From positions 25,980 to 47,382 of the forward strand of contig JH153324.1 of assembly GCA_000226015.1 (NCBI GenBank): a stretch of 21,403 nucleotides of DNA, given 5' to 3'. This DNA comes from Mnemiopsis leidyi. Its lineage: Eukaryota; Ctenophora; Tentaculata; Lobata; Bolinopsidae. The translations under genes and the position numbers were made by a program. The notes below the pieces were generated by a model, which saw nothing but the letters and a program-made list of their open reading frames with translations, was not told the DNA's origin and made no database searches. This document shows positions 1 to 9,500 of the stretch, in pieces (position 1 is the stretch's first letter; the number at the start of each line of letters is the position of its first letter).

Positions 1-256
1 TAAGAGAGGATGCATACCAATTTTTAGGATGATTGGAGCAAATTTGACGATTTTGAAATTTTAGCGTACTTTTGCGCACAATTGCGCATCAGACCTAAAT
101 GGCCCGTCGCATCAGTTCAAAAACTTTGGTATATCATCTGAGAGGCACAACAAACAAATTCTGAAAGTTTCATCAAAAAATATTGACCAGAAGTAAAGTT
201 ATGAGATATTTTCTTCTCCATGTAAGGATGCACCCAAATTTTAAAACCACCCTGTA
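1..256. mobile_element. Probable DNA-transposon terminus, cut by the window start
   Basis: Read on the minus strand, the segment begins at about 256 with TACAGGGTGG followed by an AT-rich tract, which resembles the terminal inverted repeats of Tc1/mariner-type and related cut-and-paste elements. TA at 255-256 could be part of a TA target site. The motif AGGATGCA occurs near both ends (about 7-14 and 227-234) and again at about 4361. No transposase coding remains. The other end is outside the window or lost, so assignment to a superfamily is an inference from the terminal motif only. Confidence 0.3.
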
Positions 257-912
257 GTTTTACTATAACGCCTATTTTTCGCTTTAGTTTGGCAGGAAGT
301 TTCAGTGTCTTTAACTTGCAATAAACTTGCAGTGACTGATACCCGGCTGTCGCTGCTTATATTATTTTTTCCAACATTCGAACGCTAGGATGTTTGATGT
401 TAGCCAATACACGATAACTATGACATCTAGTCAAATTTGGCTGTAATTTATACTGGAAATGAAATCAGGTGCAGCTGAGGGCGATTCATGAGGTATGTGG
501 TTCGGCAAAAAAGTATTAGAGATGGAAAAAACGTGCTTTTAAACGTTGTGGGTTTTAAGTTTTCCAAAATTAAGGATCGTGCTCGCTGAACAGAGTCCGT
601 CCCAGTTTTACAATATGACACCTTTTTCAAAAAGTTCCCTGTTTTCAATCGAGGACATCATCAAGTTTTTACCCACGCCGTACTTCCACGTGTGTGCTCG
701 TTTCAGGATGGTTGCGTCCTGTTCACCTATTCCTTGAATTGCAAAATTCCCTAACTGACCTACAGATGACGTCATTAGCGCAGAAAAGTGTCCTAGTTAT
801 AAAAACTGTCCAATTTTGAAACCGCGTCGTTTTGCTGATAATGAAAAGCGAAGTTTTGCGAAATGTGAGCCCGTTTATATAATTAAAAACGCTCTCCTAT
901 TGACTACGTTAG
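257..912. other. Intergenic, nothing recognised
   Basis: AT-rich sequence with only short chance open frames on both strands. I see no exon-like stretch with flanking splice sites, no RNA gene and no clear repeat. Confidence 0.5.
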
Positions 913-1014
913 ACTACTTAGTTACGTAGGTTGGAAATACAACGTAACGGAATTATCATGATATACGATCATCATAACTACTTCGTTACGTCTTAACCAA
1001 CCTAGTTACGTAGT
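913..1014. repeat. Imperfect inverted repeat, MITE-like hairpin
   Basis: The left arm starts ACTACTTAGTTACGTAGG and the right arm ends CCTAGTTACGTAGT. The inner parts also pair imperfectly (GTTGG with CCAAC, ACGTAACG with CGTTACGT, ATCATGAT with ATCATCAT). Arms of about 45-50 bp with mismatches around a short centre would fold into a long hairpin. This shape is typical of small non-autonomous DNA elements or their solo ends. No coding capacity. Confidence 0.45.
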
Positions 1015-1102
1015 AAAGAGTTAATCGACTGAAATGACTAAATTTATATGTAGTAGAAGCGAATAATTAATTAGTCTCATAACAGTTCTTATCAACCTAT
1101 GA

Positions 1103-1965
1103 GAAAAATTAACAAAGTCCGTGTTCAAACTATTTGATTCTCTCATTCTACCGATTGTTCACTACGGCTGCCAAACTTGGCTACAAGAACCATACTTTGT
1201 GAAAGCAGTTAACTCACCGTACAAGTGATAAGCTACTTTAACAGGCTTCAAGTTCTCGATCAAACCAGATCCAACTCTCTGGTCAGGCACGCTTTTGCTG
1301 AACAGCTCACAAACAAGTTTACCTGGTACCAAAATTCCATAAAAATTATGGAAGTCGCTGGTCACCATCGCCAGACAAGTAGTGCTTGTCCCACTCAGAT
1401 AGAGTCTAAGCTTCAACAATACTTCAACGTCCTATGGGAAGCAGAACAACACGAGAGTAGCAAACTACTTCAACCAGGTGAAAAGCATGCCTCATCTACA
1501 CTACGGAGATTTTCTCGGTCTGACATGCGATGAAGATCGGAAATGCCTCATGCAATTGAAATCAAGTAGCCACAGACTAAACTGCGAAACGGGAAGATAC
1601 GTCACAGACAAGGAACCGACGAAAAGCGATGGGACCAAATCATGGTACAAAAGATGCGAGTTTTGTACAATGGAGAAGACGAATTGGGTCTCACACCTTC
1701 CATTCAGCAACATCATGAGCAACATGCACTTATCTCATGTCCAAGATATCATTAACTCCGCACGGAATTCCACGAGGATACCAAATCTCTCTTGCTTTGA
1801 AATGATGAACTCTACAATCTCTACAAGCAGCCTGATGTCAGCAGATTTAGTCTTTACGTCAAAAAGATCTTCAGAGAACGTTTTTTAAAAAAATGGAAAA
1901 TAGACACTGCGAGTGACTGTGACCACTACACATCGAGCGAACTGTCTGTTGCCTGTGCAACATAG
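1103..1965 (+). pseudogene. Decayed C-terminal end of a non-LTR retrotransposon reverse-transcriptase polyprotein
   Basis: Four conserved blocks appear in order but in different frames. The first (1103-1227) has LFDSLILPIVHYGCQTW, the motif seen just after the reverse-transcriptase domain of CR1/L2/Jockey-type ORF2 proteins. The second (about 1273-1480) has NSLVRHAFAEQL and later LQQYFNVLWEAEQHESSKL. The third (1478-1740) has LMQLKSSSHRLNCETGRY, followed by a zinc-knuckle-like CEFC. The fourth (about 1856-1965) has IFRERFLKKW and a stop at 1963. Internal stops and at least three frame changes show it is dead. The catalytic YXDD region and the endonuclease are absent, which fits the common 5' truncation of such insertions. 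An AATAAA-like motif follows at about 1970. The family assignment is by motif recognition only. Confidence 0.7.
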
Positions 1966-2024
1966 TGGAAATAAACCTTACTGGAGGTACTGACAGGACC
2001 CGAAAAATGAAAATCCTAACCGAA

Positions 2025-2420
2025 ATTTTCGGTTTGAAAAGAAATTTTGGGCAAGAAAAATATTGAAAATGTCATATTTTTTAGCAAATTTATTTGTCTC
2101 TCAAAAATTTTCGGTTTGAAAAAATTTTCGGGGAGAAATGCTGCTTCTTCTCAGCCAATTTGTTTGTCTCACAAAAATTTGGAAACAAATGGCTGGGAGA
2201 AATTTCATAAATTGGTAGTTTTCCATCTAAGATTTCCATCTAAGTCTCACAGGAATTTTCGGTATGGAAACAAATTCGGTAGGGGAGGAAAATGCTGAAA
2301 ATGGTTCATTTTTCATCCATTTTTTGACCTACAAATATTCTCGGTTTCGAAAGAAATTTCCGACAAGGAAAAATTGAAAATGGCGTGTTTTTAACCAATT
2401 TACTCGTCCCAAAATTTCTT
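2025..2420. repeat. Degenerate tandem repeat, period about 70-82 bp, five copies
   Basis: Copies begin with a variant of ATTTTCGGTTTGAAA at about 2025, 2107, 2177, 2255 and 2337, with a sixth partial start at 2414. Spacings are 82, 70, 78, 82 and 77 bp. Within copies the shared elements are a purine-rich AAATTTnGG..AGAAA block, often TTGAAAATGG, then an ...AATTT.TTTGTCTCnCAAAA block at the end. Copies are well diverged, so this is an old minisatellite. Short open frames here come from the repeat and are not genes. Confidence 0.65.
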
Positions 2421-3259
2421 GGTCACACACTTGTTTATTCTAACATCGTCTCTTTGAAGTATATCGTTACAAATGCTCTGATCAGGATAAAAGAACTGCT
2501 TTTAACAGTCAATAAGGGGCAATGCTTTAGTTTGCAGTTAATAAAAGTTACCCGAAGTCGTAGATTTTTTAGTGACAAAATATAATTACTCTGCACTTAA
2601 AACTTAAGCATCCTAGGATCCTAGTTAGACACAAATTATAACACAAACCCGACAAAAGCAGGCACATAGATTTAAGTAGAGATAAGAAAACCGCATCTTA
2701 ATTGGATATAGAGGACTGGAGATATCGCTACTTTCGACTGACTGTGGTCTCATGAGTTCTTGTGGTATCCTGGTTCTTCAGTGTTATTATAGTTAACATT
2801 ATTATAGCCGACAGTTTTCAGCCTACAGTTAAGAAAAAATTCTTGTCGCTCCGTTTGTACTTTTATTACTATTCAATTTTGACTTCATATAGAGACACTT
2901 TTTTCTTATTTTTTTGAAAAATTCTCAAAATAGGCTCTCCAAAATTCCATGCATAATGTAAATTTGTTTGACAATCAAATGATATGATTTTATCTAAATC
3001 TAATTTGCTGCAACATAACTTAAAAATATCATAGTAGACTCTCGTAGTCCTTGTAAATAACGGTACATCTAAGTTTGGTAAGTCAATCTGGTTTTTCCAT
3101 TTCTGAATAGTTAAATACTGTGGTTTATTATTCTTTCAGTATCTGTATCTGCTTTACTAAGAACTGCTTACTTTCAACCGAAAATATCGAGGCCCTTGAA
3201 TTCTTATTGTTAATTAGCGGCAGTTTTCATGTAGCTCGGCGATTGCCCCAGTTACTCTA
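2421..3259. other. Intergenic, nothing recognised
   Basis: AT-rich non-coding DNA. Only short chance open frames; no repeat longer than a few tens of bases and no RNA gene seen. Confidence 0.5.
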
Positions 3260-3295
3260 TGTAAGCGAGGCGGCGAAGCCGCCGAGCGGGTTACA
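3260..3295. repeat. GC-rich hairpin (palindromic repeat)
   Basis: A perfect inner stem GGCGGC (3269-3274) and GCCGCC (3278-3283) closes a GAA loop. An outer TGTAA (3260-3264) pairs with TTACA (3291-3295). Between them the two flanks do not pair fully. This GC-rich island stands out in AT-rich surroundings and looks like a dispersed palindromic element rather than a gene part. Confidence 0.5.
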
Positions 3296-3462
3296 TTTTA
3301 CGAAATTCTGACCGAAATTTTGCCCTGCTAAATAGCTCAGTACCCGAAACAAATATTTTTCTTCATCTATGTTACTTGGTAAATAAGAAACAAAGTCAAT
3401 TAATTACTTGATAAATCCAACGCTAATTGAAGATCCTCGGTCGTAGGACTGCCAGTTTTCAG

Positions 3463-3533
3463 GTCGCCATGATAAGCTGTTTGCTACTAGCACATGTAGC
3501 TCGATATTCTCCGTCTAGGAGTGGAGATTGAAG
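3463..3533 (+). other. Possible untranslated or short exon, bounded by splice-like sites
   Basis: The segment is preceded by TTTTCAG (3456-3462) and followed by a near-perfect 5' splice site, AAG|GTAAGTT (3531-3540). It contains an ATG followed by only 20 codons before a stop, so it would not code for much. The next gene downstream, DNAJC27, has a splice-acceptor-like TTCAG two bases before its ATG. This segment could be its leader exon, spliced across about 1.85 kb. RNA evidence is absent, and a chance donor is quite possible. Confidence 0.25.
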
Positions 3534-3540
3534 GTAAGTT

Positions 3541-5370
3541 TATCATGTCATTTAGATCATGGAAATCTTAATCGACAGGCATTGGGGGCGAGAAAATTTA
3601 ATTGAAAAAAGTGTTAGAACTTTCAATGATAGCGGTTTGTGCCAGTTTTAGGGATAAAGTCACTGATAGAATGATGTTGATTGAGATGACTCAGATTTAG
3701 AAGCTTTTCAATTACTAATTTCCTGGGCCTTTCAGATAACAGATAAATGAACCCTGGGCCTGGGGTTGCGTTGAATATATTTTTAGCATAACAATACCTT
3801 ACCTTTTTCACGTTGGAACCACTTATGCTTTCAATCTTTAGCTTTTTATTCATAACATGTCATACAAAATAGCGTAGAAGTCGTCCAATTAAGCTAATTA
3901 ATTCTACATAATATGCTGGGAAGAATTGTAAGTCATTATGAGAGGGGAACCTGGTTCAATATTGTATGTCATGGTCAAATGGTCAAAAATTATAACCATG
4001 ACCATTGTCAAGCTCAAGTTGGCCACATGACTGTCGCCAAATATTAAGAAATCATAATCAAAATTTCAAAATTATCCAAATGGCCATATTGGTCAGAATA
4101 TTTATCTATGGGAAATGCCATATTACTGTTGTCAAGGGTGTCTGTGGTCATGGCTTATGGTAAAATGACAAAATTTAAAACTGATAACATAAAAAACTCA
4201 TGTATTAAAAAAATCAATTCTTTATATGTGAATAAAAAGTGGAATATGCTCGAAACAATGTACAAAATAGCGCTTCATTTTATTACCTGCATAAAAATAA
4301 CTAGGTAGTAACTGAATAACTCAATACATCAATGTAACTGAATACATCAATGAATACATAAGGATGCACCGAACAAGCAAGTTATATTATTTAAACTAAA
4401 ATCTAAACGGTCTGTAAGTTTGAATTGGTAAATGAATAGATTTAATTCAAATAGAATAAATGGCCAAGAAAAAGAACCTTAAATGAGATGACAACCGTTG
4501 CTGAAGCAAATTAATCTTACTTCGTTCAAAACTAAACAACTTTTACGTACAATACAACAGAGTCATATGTTATGAATAACAGAAGTCAGAACATAGATAG
4601 TAGATATTATCCGGTTCATTATACAAAATGAAAACATGCAGACGCATAACGCATTTACATCTGCACTTATCTGATCTGTAATCTAGTGAAAATGTTTTAA
4701 TGCATAATGTACCTTTATTGATGATCTTCTAATACCATTTGCAATCGAAAGCAAGTAAGGTGACAAGGTGCCATCAAAGCAGCACAAATTGGGAACAGGT
4801 TGGGCCGGCAGTGGACTGTGAGTTCTCAGAAAGCGCTCGATTTATAAAATTCATATAAAGGTCGTTCGCACTTAGCGTTCGCGCGTTTCTGTTTTTATGT
4901 TTTACTATCCGTGCCGCGCATTGCCATGTTTTATTCACTAATTGATGGTGATACTGGTTAAAAAATAAATTTTACAAATCATAAATTATTCAACTCAATT
5001 GATATTTAATTTTTTATAACATTTTTTATAATAATTGAGTTATAATTTTTAACGCTGACATTAAATAGTATGCCGCGCGTTAGGAATATTTTCTTGTAGT
5101 GAAGGGCCGCGCAGTGAACAAATTGGCGCCTGACGCGCTGACAAGAGACTGTATTTCGCGTTGGATAGTATCTTCAGGTCCCTATGGCTACTTTGGTGTA
5201 TTACGCTTACACGTTGCTCTGCTTTTGACCCTACCCTACATTACTAAGGGGAATTCAACTTTTCAAACTGTGTCCGTTTGCTTGTGTCAGTATTCTTGTC
5301 TATACTTAAGATGATCTAAACGTCCGTTTAGTATTTTGACGAGATGTATGGTTTATTGACGTCTCATAAT
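3541..5370. other. Intergenic region upstream of DNAJC27
   Basis: Mostly AT-rich. About 3960-4150 is enriched in TGGTCA/TGACCA words. About 4311-4360 has two near-copies of an AACTGAATA..ATACATCAATG unit. About 4990-5040 has inverted AACTCAATT/AATTGAGTT words. The part from 4860 to 5200 is richer in CpG (GCGCG, GCCGCGC) and may be promoter. GTCCCTATGGCTAC at 5178-5191 resembles an RFX X-box with two core mismatches. The open frame at 5099-5314 starts at a non-ATG codon and resembles nothing I know. Confidence 0.35.
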
Positions 5371-5380
5371 TGGTTCAGGT

Positions 5381-6172
5381 ATGACTGCCCCTGTGAAGAA
5401 TCCGAAAAAACGGCTCCGAATCAAAGTCATCAGCCTTGGCGACGCCAATAGTGGTAAGAGTTGCATCATCAAGAGATACTGTGAGAAGCGATTTGTCCCG
5501 AAGTATATGCAAACGATTGGTATTGACTATGGTGTGACAAAATACAGCGATAATGGCCTTGATGTGCGGGTAAATATCTTCGACTTTGCGGGCCATCCGA
5601 TATTTTACGAAGTTCGGAACGAATTTTACCGCGACACCCAGGGAGTTTTGCTTGTCTATGATGTCACTAACAGGGAAAGTTTTCGTCATCTCGATGACTG
5701 GCTCCTGGAAATGAGAAAGTTTACTAGCGACGTTGAAGACTTTATAGTTGCAGTGTGTGCCAACAAAACTGACATTGGGAGGAGAGTTATTTCAGAAGAT
5801 GCGGGAAGAGATTATGCTGAAAAGAAAGGTTTTCTGTACTTTGAGCTATCAGCGTACTCAGGCAAGGGAGTTAACGAAATGTTCAGTAACCTATTTACCG
5901 ACGTTATAAAGAACGTTCGATACGGCAAGCCTAAAATAGGCAGCGTAAACCTGGGCTACACACGAGAACAAGCAGACATAATCGTCAGAATCAAGAACTC
6001 TAAGGACGACTACGATATCCTGGGTGTCTCTCGATCTTCCCCTCCGGAAGAAGTCAAAAAGGCTTACAAAAAGTTGTGTCTTTTACTACACCCCGACAAA
6101 AACTTAGCACCAGGGGCCACTGACGCATTCAAAGCTCTCCAGCTTGCAAGAAACAATCTGCTGAATCGATGA
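5381..6172 (+). CDS. DNAJC27: DNAJC27/RJL: Ras-like GTPase with C-terminal J domain
   Basis: A complete 263-residue protein in one uninterrupted frame; vertebrate DNAJC27 (RBJ) is about 273. The GTPase part has a P-loop GDANSGKS (20-27), switch I TIGIDYGV (45-52), DFAGHP (68-73), the guanine motif NKTD (128-131) and SAY (157-159). His72 replaces the catalytic glutamine of Ras, as is typical of this family. The J domain runs from about 209 to the end, with HPD at 237-239 to stimulate an Hsp70. No prenylation cysteine is present. RJL proteins are thought to link small-GTPase signalling with Hsp70 and have been associated with ciliated lineages. The ATG is two bases after TTCAG (5374-5378), so the leader may be spliced. 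The lack of introns within the coding region contrasts with CFAP52 next door. Confidence 0.93.
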   Translation: MTAPVKNPKKRLRIKVISLGDANSGKSCIIKRYCEKRFVPKYMQTIGIDYGVTKYSDNGLDVRVNIFDFAGHPIFYEVRNEFYRDTQGVLLVYDVTNRESFRHLDDWLLEMRKFTSDVEDFIVAVCANKTDIGRRVISEDAGRDYAEKKGFLYFELSAYSGKGVNEMFSNLFTDVIKNVRYGKPKIGSVNLGYTREQADIIVRIKNSKDDYDILGVSRSSPPEEVKKAYKKLCLLLHPDKNLAPGATDAFKALQLARNNLLNR

Positions 6173-6598
6173 TAGCTATTTTTGTGAAGCTTTTTATTCT
6201 TAACTGTTTACTATGTAATCTTTCGATCATTAACTGTTGCCTTTGGGGTTCCAAAATAAGGGGAAATTTTATTCAAATGATGAGATGATATATTTGTTTT
6301 TGTTGCATGTAAATATTTTCACCGAACAGAAGACCGACAAAAGCATTTTTCGTTTATTATATTTTGTTTAAAATTGTTTATAAACACTGTCAAGCCACAG
6401 ATTAACTTGCTTAACTTCTGTCCGTATTTCTTTACAAAATTCTTCAGTTTGTTTAAACTTTGATTGAACGACAAGCATGCACAAGTGCATAAAAAATTCA
6501 TTCGGAAGTTTTTCACTCACGAATATTACTTGACTTTTATCGGCTTGAGTTTAAGGCGTCTCCAACATCCATTGTCAAAAGCTTGCACATCAGGCAGA
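6173..6598 (+). other. Short DNAJC27-CFAP52 intergenic region
   Basis: The 426 bp between the DNAJC27 stop and the CFAP52 ATG must hold the first gene's 3'UTR and the second gene's promoter or leader. I see no canonical AATAAA for DNAJC27 here. GTTGCC at about 6235 is at best half an RFX site. The minus-strand open frame at 6319-6516 is low-complexity AT-rich and not convincing. Confidence 0.4.
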
Positions 6599-9500
6599 AT
6601 GTCTGAGGATTCAGTTCAAGAGTTGGAGTTGATCTCTACTATTGGCTTCAATGGTGAGATTGATATAGAAACTTTCATTTTATTCATCTAAGTAGATTAT
6701 CAAATTTCATTATCCTGTGTTTTCAAGTTGCTTTCCCTCCTAGTTGGAGTGTTTTAACTTGATTCTGTTGATTGACATTGTGATGTCAAGTTGACGGAAT
6801 TCTCCTTTTCTCTAGAGAATTTAAGCTGTGTTAATTCCAGTTTGGTCCTGACCAAATTCATGCCTTAAATTTATCTTTAAATTTCCTTTATTTCAGGAAG
6901 TGTTCCTCACGGTCTCCTGGTTCATCCGGACGGTGAACACCTGATATATCCCTTGGGCTGTACGGTTGTTATCGAGAACATCAAGACACACGAACAGAAC
7001 TTCCTGTCGGGGCATACTAACGACGTTTCTTGTTTAGCCGTCAGTAAGAGCGGCAAATATGTCGCTTCTGGTCAGGTAAATATTTTGTAATTTTCTGTTT
7101 ATTTTCTAGTAGATCTGCTTTTATGCTTGATAAAAATACACATTTTTATCCAAACTTTAAGAACGAAATACATCACTTCTAATTTTCGTCAGATAACACA
7201 CATGGGTTTCAAAGCTGACGTAATTGTGTGGGATTTTGAAGCTAAGGAGCCCTATGCTACATTCACCCTTCATAAAGTGAAAGTTGAGGCTCTAGCTTTC
7301 TCTCCGTCTGATAAATATCTCGTTACCCTTGGAGGTTTGGACATGTTTTGTTCTTTGCTCCTTGTTAACTTCTTAATAACTCAATTTGACTTAATCATTT
7401 GAGAGGGGTTTGAATGATATTTACAAGTTTCTAATCTAGCTGATTCCGAACTTTGCCCAGGTGTTTTGAGCATCTATTCTGTATAATGTATTAATTAAAC
7501 TTAAATGATAAACTGAGATAGTCCGATCATAAACACTCATCCCAAATTTACCGTCAGAAGAAATTGAGACATAACAAGACTATACAACTAACAGGTGTTG
7601 AGGTTGTTGATAGAATTCAGCATAAACGAGCACGTTTCTCTAACCTTTTTCATTTTCTCTTAGCTGGATTCAGTGACTTGTTTCCGTCAGGCATCTTAAT
7701 CTAGACTCACCTGTAACTGACTGCAAAAATACATGTAAAGGTTGCACTAAAGATTGGACATGTACATCATCATATCTCGATTCATCTCTAAGTGAAGTTA
7801 ATTTTTAGTTGGTAGATAAGTAGTATAGTAAATCTTTGCATAGTGGAGCAGAATATCAGCATCACATTTCATCATTGTACGTTTTACGTCAAACGTTTTT
7901 CTAAAGCAGTTACTTATGAGTGTAATGCTCTAGAAACAGAAAGAGGCTTAGTTTAGCAGTTCTGTAACTTGTGGTACAGCATAGGTAGGATTATAATATC
8001 ACGGGCCCAACACTCTCCATTTTTCCCGATTACAACCTCAATAAACGTATTTATTTTTGTGCATAATGCAGATGGAGTATTTATCTTAGTTGATTACTTT
8101 TTAACTCCTAAATCTTTAGGAAGAGACGACAGCAGTGTCGTGGTCTGGGATCTGAAGATGCGTGAAGCACTCTGCGGCGCGCCCTCCGCACTCCAGAGCG
8201 CAGGAACCGTCTACACCGTTCAATTTATGAACACCACTGACGATAAATTTGTAACGGGAGGAAAGTGAGTTCTAGCGCGGGCTGGAATTTCATGTTGCTT
8301 GTTTTTCTTTCATCGTTTTGTCATGCTTCGTAAACATGAAACTGTCTTGGAGATGCTTGAAGTAAATACAGTTGCGTGTCACATCTGACAATACTTGTTT
8401 GTCCCAACACAAACTTTGGTTGTGTTTCATATGAAAAGAAGTGTCTGCAACAGTACAGCTTCATAGAAATTCTAACATGCAATTAAACCTATTTCTATTG
8501 TTCGAACAGCTTTAAGATTGGCAGGGGATTGGAAGAAATCCCTGCTTCAATAAATTGAATAAGCTATGTCGTAACTTTAATAATTGTAAGAGGTCAAGAA
8601 GAATCATTTTAAAAGTATGTATTTCTTTACCAGATGTTTTTCAGCAAAACTCTGAGGATATGGGACGTTGACCGCTCAAACAGGAAGATTCGACCTCAGG
8701 AATGTGATCTGGGGCAGTTGAAACGTGACGTCAGATGTATCTTGATCGATAGCACTGATGAGTTTCTATACGCTGGCACGACTTCGGGAGATCTTTTGCA
8801 GGTAAGACTTAGATTTGAAGATTTACAAGAATGGTTTTGTGAGGTAATGTAAAGGAATGGATTTTGAAGCTTATCTAATTGAGTGAACGTTAAAGGATGC
8901 CATCCCAACATTCAACAATATGTAGTGTTCAACGTGGTTTATTTGGATAACCATTAACCATGACGATCTTTTCAGATAACCATAAAGACGCATTTATTCA
9001 AGAACTCTGGTCCAGCTAAAGATAAATACTCCCTTGGAGTTCACAGTATTGCCATGTTGAAGGACGGAACTATAATCGTCGCTACCGGGGGAGGTATTGT
9101 CTGCGCACTGAAAGCTGGAACTTTCAAACCGATCGCACAAAAAGAGTGTACGCTGGCCGGCGGCGCAACCAGTATTGCTGTGCGGGGTATTGGGCATCAG
9201 CTCTACGTTGGAGTCAACAAGGGAAACATCTACAGGATCAACTTCTCGGATTTCCAGCCCACCTGTATTAACTCTTGTCACTATTCTGGTGTAAGTTTCT
9301 TTTTTGTTGTCACAACAGATTCCATACTGGTTCTATCTATTTTTGCCCGACTATAAATGTACATGAGATTTTCAATCGGAAGTCTGACCAAAACACAGAT
9401 ACTAGTTAGTCTAACCTTGATGTACGAACTTCCGTGCGTGTCAAACTTTCTTGTTTGCGTTTATTGTTAAGACTTATGGCGTGACTCCGTTTTCACAATT

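Noticed and set aside
1944..1965. GTTGCCTGTGCAAC, an X-box-like palindrome
   Set aside because: It lies inside the retrotransposon remnant's coding tail, more than 3 kb from any cilium gene start.
5099..5314. Plus-strand open frame just before DNAJC27 as an upstream coding exon
   Set aside because: Non-ATG start, no known motif, no donor leading to the DNAJC27 acceptor in frame, and DNAJC27 already has a full-length N-terminus.
5375..5689. Minus-strand open frame of 104 codons
   Set aside because: Antisense shadow of the DNAJC27 GTPase domain.
6230..6256. GTTGCC followed by GGGTTC as an RFX X-box for CFAP52
   Set aside because: Only the first half-site fits; the second half does not match the RGNAAC-type half.
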